Positions 11,374-23,425 are shown, numbered from the stretch's first letter. The stretch is 64,000 nt of DNA from Bryum argenteum (GCA_037043015.1 CM073326.1:13772345-13836344); one strand, 5' to 3'. The notes: generated by a model not told the origin, from the sequence alone. Program-made: numbers and translations.

Positions 11374-12868
11374 TTATCCCCTAAATGTACCAAATGTCAA
11401 AAAGGCATCCAAAGTGATGGCTTTGGTTCAAAAGAAATCACTTGGGTTGGATCCCAAATCAATTTTGTTTTCTGTAATACAAATTGCAAACCCATCCAGT
11501 GAAGTATGAATAAGTGTCATGCATTTTAGTGAAGGCAACTCTTGTTTTTGAGTTTTCAAACATGGGGCATGGTTTACCAATGTCAAGCAATTATGGAAAA
11601 TCGAAATGATATTCTTACACTAAAAACTAGTACGCCCTCGCACGTTGGCACGCTCATATAAATAATTAGCAGTAATTTGGGGTTGTACATACCTCAAATT
11701 TTAATATCTTGGGTTCCGTTGACGTGTATCACGATCCAATTGCGCAACAACAACGTGGCTTAGATAATAGATCACGGAATTATGATCTTAAGATGAACTC
11801 TAATAACTATCTAGCTGGAAGAAATTCTATCCAACAACTTTTGGTATTCAATTTGCAATAATGTTTCCACAATGAAAAAAAAGTGAAAAAATAGATGAAT
11901 TTTGAGGAGCTAGACCTCCTCCATCCACTGTTGGATTTTGACTTTATTATTAGTGATGAACTCAAATTAGATTCTAGTTTAATAGGTAGAAACCTTGACA
12001 AGATCAAATCTGTATTAAAGATATTGCATAGATCAGAGTGTAATGGGTTGAGCTCTGGACTATTTTTCCTTTGTGATTATTTTGGGAATTTTCACCATTG
12101 CAAGACGATCACATGTGCAAAGAATTCTTTTTCATGGCTTTCTTTTGTTTAAGGGTGTTCTTGAGATAAAGGTAGTATAGATCTCGGATAAATTACCTTT
12201 GTTTTCATTGAAGACACTTTTTTAAAAAATGTGTTCTATTTTGCACAAATGAGTCAAATCTTTTAGCTCGAGCTTTTGTAATATTCATAAGGCACTGATT
12301 CACGGCCGAAGTTTAACTCTTAAATTTTTAAATATAGAATAACTTTATTTGGATGCCAAAAAGCAACTTTGAAGAGTCTAGATTTAGTGGTCGAATGCTA
12401 GACAAAACTAAAGGTGTTTTGAAGATACGACATAGATTTGAATTTAGATGTTCTAGTTTTGGACTATCTTTCCTTCGTAAGATTTTTACGGTTTTTCACC
12501 ATTGTAAAGCTATTGTTTGAAGAAATAAATTATATTTGATGGATAATTCTGGTCGCATGGGTATTATTGAAATAAAGATAAACAACTTTCCAATCTATGA
12601 AATTTTCTTTTCAGTAGCTTTGCTTGTAGGATGTTCAATCTAAAGTAAACTTGATGAAATTTTGTAATGTGTTTTGCAAAACAATATGTTACGATCTTGC
12701 AATCTATGAGGCCTCATGACTTGAATTTTGGCACAAATGACCTACACTAAGTTTATTACGAGTTTGTACGGTTGATATCTTGGTAGCTTATCTTCATTTT
12801 TATTAACGATTTTTTTCTTTGAAAATGTGTCTTTTGCCTAAAAATACCCAAGGACGTAAAGGGGTTAA
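11374..12868. repeat. Dispersed AT-rich repeat with CCCCTAAA / AAGGGGTTAA ends
   Basis: Starts TTATCCCCTAAA and ends AAAGGGGTTAA. Its interior contains a block (near 11540: ATGGGGCAT, then a run resembling GCAAGCCAATTATGTAAA) that recurs near 33860, 35050, 35760 and 61690, and inverted near 37430 and 57610. This looks like an old non-autonomous element of a family whose ends resemble the TTAA-flanked elements elsewhere in the window. Exact limits are uncertain. Confidence 0.45.
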
Positions 12869-13554
12869 TCACTTGATTTATATTAAACCGTTTGCCTTTT
12901 TACCTCTACCTAGTTACTTTAACTTACAACCTTCTTCATCTAACTTTAGATAACTTAATATATAAAAACTTTAACAACTAAGAATTTATGAGTATACCAT
13001 ACAATGTTTGGTATGACATGATTCAACTTGAAGTTCATCAAATTTTTACTTATATATTCAAAAGAATTATGTAATATTGCAAGCATTACAACTAAAGAAT
13101 CTACAAGGTAATTAGAAGAAGAACACCAGACCCGTGAGGGTTGGCGTGAATAAAGTGTCCGTTTGACCTACCCTTGATGATATGCCCACAAGACATAACC
13201 AAGGTAATCACTCTTACTCACAACCATATTACACAAGAGTTCTTGATCGATGTTATATAAAGATTATTGTTTTGTCATGAAAGTTACCCATTCCACTATT
13301 TCTCAACAATACTCATATCACCGTTCAATTTAGGGTGCCATTGCAAACAATGCACTTTGTTTTTTCTTAAACAACCAATTCACTATCATAATTCCATTGA
13401 ATTCTTCCCCTTCCAAGGAAGCTTTCAAACTTTCACATTTAGTATTATGTTTTGTAATTTCGTGTTATAACACAAAGGTGACATATGACATGTTCACAAA
13501 TACCGTATGTAAAACTAATCAACAACCCTTGTGTACTATGAATCTACTTTCTAC
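12869..13554. other. AT-rich intergenic DNA
   Basis: No gene supported. A short stretch near 13130-13170 (GGCGTGAATAAAGTGTCCG) resembles the 3' part of the SINE family described below and may be a decayed fragment. Confidence 0.35.
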
Positions 13555-14310
13555 TTCTATAGTAAAATACTGTTCGGCAATCCTTCCTACCCACCAATGT
13601 ACCAACCAACCAACCTACGAACTTACCAACCTACCTACATACCTTCTTTTGTGTTTTTTGGAGTATGTATAAATCTATGTATTAAAAAAAATACATATAT
13701 AAAAATAATAAACATAATATGAGGAAATGGTAAATGCGGAATAATTCTATAAAAGTACCATATAAAGAGCTTTCCTGTTGGAATGACGAGTACATTGCTA
13801 GTCTATGATAAAATACTGTACGGCGATCCTTCCTACCTATTAACCTACCTACCTACATTTTAGTTTTTAAGATAATTATATATAAATAAAGTTAACAAAA
13901 AAAAAAAAAAAAAAAAAAAAGAAAAGAAGAAAAAAAAGAAAAAAAAGAAAAATAAAAGAAAAGAAGAAAAAAAGAAGAATAAAAGAGAGAAGAAGAGAAG
14001 AGAGGAAATGGTTAACCCTTAAAGGTCTGAGAGTGCCGTGGCGATGAGTAGAATACGGTGTATTTTGGTTGTATTTGGAGTGAATACACACCTTTAATGG
14101 GTTTGAGTTCAAAGAAGAAGTTGACATTTGAATTAATGCGGTTCTAGTGAGCTATTACGATTCCAGTTTAGAGTTTATTGTTGGTAGCAAATCCTAATTA
14201 TACGACAGCGTACATACTATCCCCAAGGGACTTTTAAGGGTTAACACGGGATAATCTTGTAAAAGTACCTTATAAAGGGCTTTCCCTCAGGACGACGGGT
14301 ACATTGCTAG
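13555..14310 (+). repeat. ~247-bp tandem duplication, second copy carrying a MITE
   Basis: Unit 1 (13555-13801) and unit 2 (from 13802) both open with a TCTAT...AAAATACTGT...CGGC-ATCCTTCCTACC block, run through (ACCTACCT)-rich and A-rich sequence, and end in a block containing AAAAGTACC and GTACATTGCTAG. Unit 2 has an expanded A/G-rich tract (13898-13990) and is interrupted by the TTAA-flanked element at 14016-14240. Confidence 0.75.
14016..14240. mobile_element. piggyBac-like MITE flanked by TTAA
   Basis: A 225-bp element with termini CCCTTAAAGGTC and GGACTTTTAAGGG, flanked by TTAA at 14012-14015 and 14241-14244. The unfilled paralogous site lies at 13721-13745: GAGGAAATGG then TAAATGCGG, against GAGGAAATGG, TTAA, element, TTAA, CACGGG. 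TTAA duplications with CCC termini are the hallmark of piggyBac elements. No transposase is present. The interior matches the partial element at 63818-64000. Confidence 0.7.
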
Positions 14311-15485
14311 TACAATCATAGAAAACATTACAAAGGATGCTGCCAATTGGACAATATCAACCCAAAGAAAATCACAGGTGGCGCGCCACGTGTAGAAAAA
14401 GTCTCATCGAGCGTGGCGCTCTCCCACGAGCGCAGCCTCGTGAGCATCGATCGCTGCCCAGCCTTCTTCATCGCTGGGAGGAAGAAGGAAGAGTGGGGCC
14501 ATCTCCCCAGGCAAAGCAAGCACAGCGCATGGAATCCGCCACTTCCGAATCACAAGCTTCCGGAATCATCCTCATTTGCATGCCGATCACCTCTTTTGCT
14601 GGTGCAATAAGCGAGCTCTCGTACCTGAGCACCCTCCCCTGCCTCATCCCCTGCCTGGTCGGTTCCAGCCACCTTTGCTGCTGGAGCCCCGACCCCAAAC
14701 CGGTGCTTGCCACTCAGGTAAAAATCTCATCAAGTTCTTGTCCGGAGCGCCAGTACTCAAATTAGGGTTTGTTGAGTAGCCATGATGAAGGAATAGGCGT
14801 TTCCTTCGTCAGTAACGTAACAGTGATTGGTACGACAGCTAATAACTCTTAGATTGAAGGATTTGGCTGTCTACACTCTGCAATGGTTTAGGGTAAAATT
14901 TTGGCAGTGGAGAATTCCAACCCGAAGTGCTATTGATTCTTTTATCTGGTAGGTTGTAGCAATTCTGAGGGTAGTGATAAAATTTTAGGTGCTTTCGTGC
15001 CTTGTGCGTAACCCTATACTTTCTGCTTGGAGATCTGCTTCTAGTAACGTAGTACTGAGGGGTAGCTTTGTAGTAAAGATAGCTAATTAGTGTAACGAGT
15101 TGAAGGAGTTCAAATTCTCGGCTGTCTACACTATGGACTGGCTTAGGGTAAATTGTAGTTGCAGGGGACAACCTCGAGCCGGAGTGTTATCAGCTTTTTG
15201 TCTGTAGGTGATGTTAGGTTCCGATACTTATATATTGAAGCTTTAGCGGATAATGATAAATTTTCGGGGGCGAAGCGCTTTCGTGCCTCGTGCCAATTCG
15301 GGAATTGTCCTGGATTCTTACTCCACAGAATTGGACTCCGCCACTAGAGCCCCCTCATCCATTTTCGCTGTTCTGCTTATGTATTGAATGGTTTTGTGGT
15401 GTATTTTGCGCAGGAGGTATTTTGAGTTTTTTTTGGGTGATTTAGGGTTTAGTGATAGAGTCGGAGGAACTCAGATTGAGTTGTG
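14311..15485 (+). other. Promoter and 5' UTR region of the TMEM120 gene
   Basis: GC content rises sharply from about 14370. A probable non-coding exon ends at a donor near 14717 (CTCAG|GTAAAA), and a CAG acceptor lies near 15413. Reading frames here (for example from the ATG at 14531) do not join the TMEM120 frame and show no coiled coil, so I treat them as leader sequence. An in-frame stop (15477-15479) precedes the chosen start. Confidence 0.5.
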
Positions 15486-17441
15486 ATGGCAAGCGATAGC
15501 GGTACCACAGATGGTACCGAACCGAAAGGTGGTGGTACTGAAGCACCTGCGGAGGAAAGTAGGGTGAGGAACGTGCATGGACGAGAATCAGGTCTTTTCC
15601 TTAGGATGATGCTTGGACCTGTCAATGTCAGGGCGACACAGAAAGACGAGTACAAAGTGAAAGAGGAGTACAATGCTTACAGGGTAGGTTGCCTTTCTCT
15701 TCTTTCTCTTAGCTCGCGTCAACGTTTTAATTCTTGTATACTGATATGGTGTTGTTTGTTTATGCAGGATAGAACAGCAGTTTTGTTTCTGGCATTTCCG
15801 GTCTTGTTGCTTATTTTGAAAAACAAAATTTGGAACGGATGCTTTCCAGCTTTGCCAGTCCAAGTATATCAGGTTAGCTTTTCGATTGTCCACATGTTTC
15901 TTGTTGTTATTGAAGCGTACTACCTACTTTTCAATTTTGATTATATCTGCTTGGTACTACGAGGTTGTTTAGTTAATGGGAGGAAAATCTTTGCTGTTTA
16001 TAACGTTCAGAGAGTTGAATGCCGGCAGGTGGTTCTTCTTTTTGATGCTGATGTTCTAGTAGGGAAAAATTGATCACAATTTTGAGAAGATTGTGGAATA
16101 GCTTGACTTTCCGATGAGGCAGTTGTGTTGAGATTCTCTACTACGTAGTTCTCTTTTAGTGTATAAGGTGACTGACTGCTGCTTCGGTATGTGCATCAGG
16201 CGTGGTTATTGTTTTTCTACACCAGTTTAGCACTGCGGGAAAACATCTTGAGAGTCAACGGCAGTGATATACGACCATGGTACGCATTGATTTCCTTGAA
16301 TTTGAGAATGCCATCGAGTAGCTTTTGTGGTTATTGCGAATATTGATGTTCAGAGAATTGCATTGACCTGACAGGTGGGTGTATCATCACTATTGTGCGA
16401 TGTTGATGGCCCTCGTGAGTCTTACGTGGGGAATTCAAGGTCATCCTTCTTGCATCCGCAAGCAGGTATGTCTCGGCCTTATCAACTCTCTACTTGATAC
16501 ATTTGTGTGGTACGATGTTCGCAGTGTCCTCAAAATTCTCATCTTCCCATGTAAAATCCAAAGGAATTGTACCAAGTTCAAGCAAAAAAGTGAAATTTCA
16601 GTATTTATGAAATAGTCGCTGTTTTTTCTGCGATATATGAGTTTCTGTTATGATCTGCAGCAAGGAGTACGGCTGTTTCTCGGATGGGCAGTAATGCAAG
16701 GGGTCGCCATGTTACTTCAGAATCGTTATCAGCGTCAACGCCTGTACACCCGAATTGCTCTTGGCAAGGTACTACATGTGGTTTCCTTTTTATTACTGTC
16801 AAATGCTCAATACTCCATGCTGATTTCATAGTATCTGCAATTCACAAAGTATCGTGAAGTGTGATCAGATATCTCTAGAATAGAGTCATGTTGTCTAATA
16901 CATACGGATATGCCCATTCAGTAATACGTAGACGCAGAGCTCAATATCTGTTTCCACAATCGTTTCTGACATACACACATACAGGCTGGGAGGATGGATG
17001 TTGTATGGGGGGAGACAGCAGGTGTAAAAGGACAACTTTGGGTTTTGTATCCACTTCTCTTTCTCTTACAGGTGAGCAAATTCTTTCGTAAACTGCAGAG
17101 GATGTGTTATCAAAGTTGATTGGAGCAAAGTCTTATGCTTAATACTTGTGGTCTGTTCTTTATACATGTGCAGGGGTTTCAGTTTTTCATTGGGATTCTT
17201 CTATTGAAGACTGCTGTATTGGAGGACGAGTCTGAGTGGCAGGTAAAGTAGCCAGCATCTTACAACTTGACATTCTCCATGCGAACTTCCTCGCTAATCA
17301 TCGTTTTCAAACTGGCAGATGGTGGTGTGTGGATTTTTATTGATTTTGATGGCCATCGGTAACTTCGCCAATACTGTCGCGACTCTAGTAGCCAAGGCGA
17401 AAATCAAGTCGAAGATGAAAAAGCAAGGAAAAACTGCTTGA
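15486..17441 (+). CDS. TMEM120 / TMPIT-like membrane protein
   Basis: Polytopic membrane protein of the TMEM120 (TACAN/TMPIT) family. Animal members sit in the nuclear envelope and ER, have an ELOVL-like fold and bind coenzyme A; the plant role is unclear. Eight exons in consistent phase: 15486-15683, 15768-15872, 16200-16279, 16375-16465, 16661-16768, 16985-17071, 17174-17242, 17319-17441, giving 286 residues. Family signatures: FLRMMLGPVNVRATQKDE, ALRENILRVNGSDIRPWW, VYHHYCAM with the conserved His pair, LLQNRYQRQRLYTRIALGK, MDVVWGETAG, and GNFANTV near the C-terminus. About six hydrophobic segments follow residue 68. Human and Arabidopsis members are longer (about 340-370 residues) because of an N-terminal coiled coil. 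Here that part is replaced by a short Gly/Thr-rich leader, or lies in exons I cannot find. Confidence 0.93.
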
Positions 17442-18939
17442 TTGCACTGCAAGGTTTGTTGTACAGAGCACTTGATTAAGCTTGTATTGCAGTTTGTTAG
17501 CCATATTATAGAGGATGCCATTGATGAGCTATTGTTTTGGGCAGTGACCTTTTCCTCAACAGCAAGTTTGGGGTAGGTATTGCATATGTGATATTGTTTG
17601 TGGTCGTTAGATTCGACTACTAGTTTTAGGGAGAAATGTATTGTGGAATGCGAGTACTACCGTAAAGTTTCGTCAGAAAACTCTGCAGCTGTTTTTTCCA
17701 GTTTTACTGGTCTTGTATGGGGAGTTGTAGGTTATGAAGTGATCCAACTTCGAGGGTAGATTGATTGCAGATTCCTTTTTCTTTGAGGAATTGAAATGCG
17801 AATTTGATTTTGTCTCATTTAGTGCTACCGAGGTCCATGTATTCGTGGACGTATGCGAACGGGAGTTTTAGGAACTCTGGTCCAATGTTTGCTTTTGCCT
17901 CATGGTTTGGGTTTGAGTAGAAGAAGAATGACTTTGAACCTATTGGGATTGGTGTGTTGGTTCGACCTATCCTTGGATGTATGCATGGAGATTATGATAC
18001 CTATGGTGGGATTACTATGCTAGTTCCTAGCTAGCCAAGAGTACCTTGAAGATATCTGACATGATATTCCAAAAAAGGTTTTGAGGTACATCAATGTTCA
18101 AGAACATAGTTGGGTGGACTATGGTGGTGAGTAGGATATGAGACTCTTAATTGGTCAATGAACACATACGTTGACTACAGAAAATATGTAGCTTGAGAAA
18201 TACTTGTGCTTGATTTCTTCATATTTAACCATGGTTAACTGTGTTCTTTGCATATTATTGTCTATTTCGAATTATTCCTTGTTCCAACTTTAGTAAATTC
18301 AAAAAAATTACACCTTGTTGAAAGAAACAAAAGGGAGGTGAAAGTTTGTATTGAGCAACCTTCTATATTTTATGTGGTCCCATCGATAATGTACAGGTTG
18401 GTTATAATCTAATTGACCGGTTGCACCTTAGAGTAATGTAGAGTCTATCTTCAAAAAGCAATCCTCTAAAAAATGATCTTGGTCATTTAATTGAGTGGTT
18501 ATAGAATGAAATAGAAAGAGAATGAAAGAGGGAATCAAAAAAAGAAGATGCAATAGAAATATCTACTCTAGATTTAAAAGTGTTAGGCATTTTGTTGTAA
18601 ACATGGGTAGACCCTAAAACTCTCGAAGGATTTAGTTGACAAACTCGCAGGGAATAATCAATTGGATCACCCGATGGGTGGAAATATTTCAATAGAATAA
18701 GACACTTAGGAGTCAAAACCAAAGTTATGAAATTCTTGTTCTAAACATGGTCGTTTTGTGTAGTTTGCCAATCAAGTTATTGTGAGATATGTTTTAAGGT
18801 AGATACTCAAATACCTCATAGGATCAAGAACTGCACACTAGACGCATCCAAGCAAGAGGCACATATTAGCTTGCAACCAAAAATAGTAATGTGCACATAT
18901 TGTACATTTCAAAGTGTGCAAATATTTAGCACACCTACT
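17442..18939. other. TMEM120 3' UTR and intergenic DNA with a decayed SINE
   Basis: The 3' UTR probably extends to about 17800. At 17985-18135 a diverged, minus-oriented SINE fragment is recognisable (TACCTTGAAGATA, GACATGATAT, TAGTTGGGTGGACTATGGTG). The rest is AT-rich without a gene. Confidence 0.5.
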
Positions 18940-19295
18940 AGATAGATAGAAACTCCGGTCCCTTTCTAAGGGGCTAGCGTGAATGAAGTGTCCGTTTGTA
19001 CTGCTAATATCCGGACGGCTACCGGACAAGGGCATAACTCGAACAATACTACTTCCCCTCTCGTGGGTGGACACTATAACTACGCTAGTTTCTAGCTAGT
19101 TAGTAGTGCCTTGAAGATACTTGACATAGTATCCTCCCAAAGAGCTTTGAGGTACCCATACAAGTCCAAGGACCCCTCCACCATAGTTGGGTAGACTATA
19201 GTGGTGAGTATCATGCCGACATGGGGAATAGAACCAACTACCTCCACATTGGGGGCCATGAGCTCTAACCACCAAGCCAAGGCTTGTTGTGTGTG
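18940..19295 (-). mobile_element. SINE (tRNA-derived, TATC-tailed), copy A
   Basis: Minus-strand copy of about 355 bp. Read on the minus strand it begins near 19295 with a tRNA-like head holding an A-box-like TGGCTTGGTGG and a B-box-like GGTTCTATTCC. A middle region follows (TAGTCTACCCAACTATGG), then the 3' part (GAATGAAGTG in reverse, GGACCGGAGTTTC) and a TATC repeat tail at 18940-18951. It has no coding capacity; pol III would transcribe it and a LINE machinery would mobilise it, by analogy with known SINEs. Confidence 0.78.
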
Positions 19296-19589
19296 TACAC
19301 TTACTACCTTCACTTCCAAAATTTAGAATAAGTTAAACATAAATCCAAAAATTATGAATCAAGTTGGTCTAATTTACACACTACTTGACCACCCTCAATG
19401 AGCTTGCCAATCTAAAACTTAAGCGACTTTTGATCATCATTTTACACTTTCCGCATTGGAGATGTCGTTGCAAAGATATACGAATGGGTGTAAACTCTTT
19501 CAACGTTTCGACCTTGTTCTTTGACTTTTCGAGATGACTCTATAATTGCTTTTGCTTATCTGGGTCCTGCCAAGCAACTTGGAGCACAA

Positions 19590-19712
19590 AGGGGAAGTAG
19601 TATTGTTCTAATTTCCCCTTTCCCAGTGGCCATCGGGATATTAGCATTACGAACGGACACTTCATTCACGCTGGCCCCTTAGAAAGGACCGGAGTTTCTA
19701 TCTATCTTGGTT
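19590..19712 (+). mobile_element. SINE 3' fragment, copy D
   Basis: Plus-oriented 5'-truncated copy containing GGGGAAGTAGTATTGTTC, GATATTAGCATTACGAACGG and GGACCGGAGTTTC, ending in a short TATC tail. It may have a 5-bp duplication (CTTGG), which is weak. It lies about 500 bp upstream of the MCUR1-like start codon. Confidence 0.75.
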
Positions 19713-20206
19713 TTGCTTCGGAACGTCCCAGCAGCAAAATTTGCAAGGACGACTTCATGTGTGAAACCAAGAATCTGGCCAACTGACTCGGATGAAGTTG
19801 CAATGGCGGGCCCGCCGTGGGAACAGAGGACAGTTGAATGGGTCCACCTGGACCCTTGGGTTCCAGCCAATGGGGATTCAGCAAACCGAACAAGGCTCTA
19901 TCTTCTAGGGTTTCCTCCTCGATTCAAGCGCATCTCCTTCAATCGTGATTCGCAATTCGCCATCGTCACAAACAATTCCTTCGCAACAAGCAATCGATCC
20001 ATACCATTTTATGCCAAAAGGGTGCGGGGAGTGCAGAGTGCTCCGCAAGCTATGGCTGTGATTCCGGCCTGGACAGAGCTTGCATAGTCCGGTGCGCTCG
20101 AATGGTCGGGAGCGAGCCCGGTGCCTCGAATGGTCGGGAGCGAGTAGTGGTGTTTGGAACTAGAGTAGTGTGAGAGGCATTAGGATTTGGACGGGGGAGG
20201 GAAGGG
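19713..20206 (+). promoter_or_regulatory. Probable promoter and 5' UTR of the MCUR1-like gene
   Basis: GC-rich sequence between the SINE fragment and the start codon, containing GGGCCCG and a CTAGGGTTT telo-box-like element, both common upstream of plant housekeeping genes. A 20-bp direct repeat (CTCGAATGGTCGGGAGCGAG) occurs twice, 8 bp apart, at about 20097-20145. Transcription start is not determined. Confidence 0.45.
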
Positions 20207-22241
20207 ATGGCAGCAGCTGCAGCAGCGCGGAGGGCTTTTTTGCAGAATCAGTCGGTGGCGTTGCAGGCATTGGTGGCTCGCCCGATCCCCCCGCCGGAGT
20301 TCATCGTCGGTGCGGATGTCATCCCGAAGGTGGCTTCGAAGCCTCTTGGATTGAGTCCCTTAAATGCGTGGAATTACGCCGCTGTTAGGGGATACTACAT
20401 GCGCAACATCTCGCAGCTTGTTGCTACGGCCAATAATAAGAGAGCGTTTCTTGTTGATACTCTGGCTCTGGTAAGATGGATCGATCTTAGTGGCAACAGC
20501 TCTCTCTCTCTCTCTCTCTCACAGAAGAAAATTGTACTCTGCAATTTTGCGGTTTAGTATCGGTATGCTGAATCGGAAACTGCAGATTAGTCGTGGTTAT
20601 TAGGTTTTTGGTGATTTACGCGTTGGCCATTTGCTCGCCTTTGGAGGTCCATCCGCATTTTGGCAAGGCGGGAAATTATTTGGATTTCAAAAATAGAATG
20701 AATGCGACCTAATTAATGATCTCTATATCGGTGTGAGACCGATGGAACTGCAATTTTTAAATCGTATAGTCACGGGTGGAGGTTGTGGTCATTGTTCTGC
20801 TCTGCCGGAGGGGATATCGCACACTTGACAATAGGTCCATCGAATGTGTTCACAGGTTCGGAGGTTAGAAGCTCAGGGATTGACACCGAAGCAAGCTGAG
20901 GCGATCACAGCAGTTATTACTGAAGTACTTAATGACAGCTTGGAAAACGTTGCTCAATCGTTTACTTCCAAAACGGAGATGACAAGAGTACGTTCTTCAT
21001 ATCCACATTTTTCTCAATTTGTGAAATCGCATTTGGGTGAGTGGTTCTTTGGAATATAGAGCTTCAGTGTGACGGCTCAGAATGATTCTCAACTCCATCA
21101 TTTATTGTAGTTTTAGGATTCATTGGCTCTCTTCACTGCTGGCAGTAACGAGGTTTTGTGATTGTTTCTGATGTGTAGTGGTTTTCTCTTGCAGAGTGAG
21201 ATGATGGCGGAAGCAGCACTTTCCAAGTTCAAGGGTGAAGTGCAAAGCTCACAGGTACTATATTCTGGAGGCTTAAGTCGATCTTGGCGTTCTCGAGATT
21301 GTGACTATTGGTTTTTACTTGAAACTTAATCGTCACCTGTTTTCTTGAACAGGAGCATCACTTTGCAACATTGCAGCGGGAAACAGAAAGGCTTCGGACT
21401 GACATTGACAAAATGCGCAGTGAGCTGAGGTCTAACTTTGTCCCAAACGTTTGAATCACTCAAGAGCATAAACATCTTTCTGTTCGATAGCAAATTCTCC
21501 AGGGACAGTGGTATATTCTTAACTCGATTTATCATGATCATTGTTGCAGATATGAGATTGACAAAGTAACAGCAGGTCAACGCTTGGATTTGAACCTAGA
21601 AAGAGGGTGAGATTTTAAGACTGGACTTCCTTTGTTCAAACTTTGCTTCTATGCATCTAAGAAGTTCATGTTCATGTGCTGAGGCTTTTTTTATTATTAA
21701 GCTATGACCTTCGAGGTGCAGATTTTGATTGAACAACTATTAGTAAACTTGGATAGAGAAGTTAACGGCGAAATCCTTAAGATGATTCTTTGTCTTTTCA
21801 GGCGCATCCGAGAGGAACTAGCTACGCAGAGCAGTGAGACCTCAAATCTCACCAACAAGTTGGATAGGGTGGGTTAGACAACTCTTTTGAATCATTGTCT
21901 ATGTAATTCTTTCTCCTCTAAATGAGTTGCTTCTTTATGGAAGGAATTACCACTACTTTTTAGATCTTGATTTACTCTGCCATACTAACGTGCAACATGT
22001 TTGTTTTAACGAGCAGGAAATCCATACTCTAAAAACTCAACTTGAGGCAGCCAAATACGATGTCATCAAGTACTGCATTGGTACTCATCTTCTCACTGTA
22101 ATGAAGTACCTTTTAATTATGTGAGACATTCTGGTTTGCACATGGTCACTGTATTGCTGCTTAACGTATTATTGCCTGAATGCAGGTACCATTGTTTCGG
22201 TCACGGCTGTTGGGCTTGGTCTCCTACGAATTCTTATGTGA
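20207..22241 (+). CDS. MCUR1/CCDC90-like mitochondrial coiled-coil protein (DUF1640)
   Basis: Homologue of animal MCUR1/CCDC90B and yeast FMP32, coiled-coil proteins anchored in the mitochondrial inner membrane; animal MCUR1 is linked to calcium uniporter and respiratory-complex assembly. Eight exons in consistent phase: 20207-20470, 20856-20987, 21195-21254, 21353-21429, 21550-21606, 21802-21868, 22017-22080, 22186-22241, giving 258 residues. The Ala/Arg-rich start (MAAAAAARRAFLQNQ) fits a mitochondrial presequence. The family core is clear: RAFLVDTLALVRRLEAQGLT, KQAEAITAVITEVLNDSLEN, a long coiled coil, KVTAGQRLDLNLERGRIREE, and a C-terminal membrane segment (GTIVSVTAVGLGLLRIL). Intron 1 carries a (TC)n tract near 20495. 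Length and layout match the family. Confidence 0.92.
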
Positions 22242-23425
22242 GTTTGATTAGAATATAATGCGCGTGTACTGAACTACATATGGATAGTTAAATATAGTAA
22301 AGTATTCCATGGTAGTTCATAGAACTTGCTGAGTATGCTGAACCCAACCTCGTGACCTTTTCCAGCTGAAGGTTGAATCAGACATGGATAATGGAGGCGT
22401 GAGCAAGGGGAGATCCGGAGGGTGCCCCACTTGCCTGACCTTTGTACGTGTAGTTGCGTAAGGCGGATTCTGATTTCTGCCAGAGATTGGAAATCTAAAG
22501 CTGACCTCGTTAGTTTCAAGGCAACAGTTGAGCAAACGAAGTCAAGAAATCCAAGGTGGGTTAGCGAATGTTGCCTACATTTAATTTAGAAGTTGAAGTA
22601 CATTGGACCCACATTTCTAGGGGTAGTGTTAATGTATCAGGGCTGAAGTAGATGCAGTCCCGATTCAAATTGATTGAAGGAAGCTAATGCAATTCACGCT
22701 GTGAAAGAAATAGCTTCCTGATTTAGTGTGTTCTGGTAGCACGGTGGGTGGTGGATTTTATTGGAGGATTATCGTTTACATGTGAACACCCAAGTAACCA
22801 CAGAAGATTTTTTCGTTGAGACTCTCCTATGGAAGTCGCATGACCTATTTTGGCGAGTACTTAGAATTCAGAAGTATACCTGTAGCTAACGTTAAGTGGA
22901 AACTCGCATTTTCTGGTTGTGGACGTCTGCATTCTCTGCTTGTGTACACTCGCATTCTCAGTAGGTGTTGGTCACTGAATGCTCCCATGTTGTCAGAGTA
23001 TAGACCTTTCTGTCAACATGTATTGGGCACTGAGTGTACATAATTGTTGCTGACTTTTCACTTTAAACATGAAATGAGATACCTTCTTTTAGCTTAAAGT
23101 TGAGGTGGAAATTTGAAACTATCGTTGAAACGATATTTAAAACACATGATTTCACTTTTCAAAGCACTGCTGGATGAAACAGCGTGTTGAAAAATAGTCC
23201 TGCTTTATTACATGCTTCGAAAACCAACAGACTATGAATGAAATTATCATCAGGCCAAAAAGTGGTTTTTCCACCGTGTATCTTGAAGCTGAGTGTCACC
23301 AACACTTTTACAGGAACTTGTACAATGGTGCAACAAATATACATGCAATCTGACTTGTTCAATCCTCTTACAAAGCATCAGCAATAAGACTTGGTACTAA
23401 CGAAACGGATCTTCGTAGTCAATTA
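22242..23425. repeat. 3' flank plus segmental-duplication copy 1
   Basis: After the 3' UTR, about 22640-23090 and 23154-23395 match two other places in the same orientation. The first block matches 38998-39440 (shared TTCAAATTGATTGAA, GTAGCAC.GTGGGTGGTGG, GAACACCCAAG). The second matches 45640-45870 (GAGTGTCACCAACACTTTT, ATCTGACTTGTTCAATCCTC). No gene is supported. Confidence 0.6.

Noticed and set aside
13876..14127. 83-codon minus-strand frame rich in Phe
   Set aside because: Translation of a poly-purine tract on the plus strand; low complexity.
14337..14765. 142-codon frame upstream of TMEM120 as its missing N-terminus
   Set aside because: It is hydrophobic and Cys/Pro-rich without heptads, and splicing from its donor to the nearest acceptor meets a stop within a few codons.
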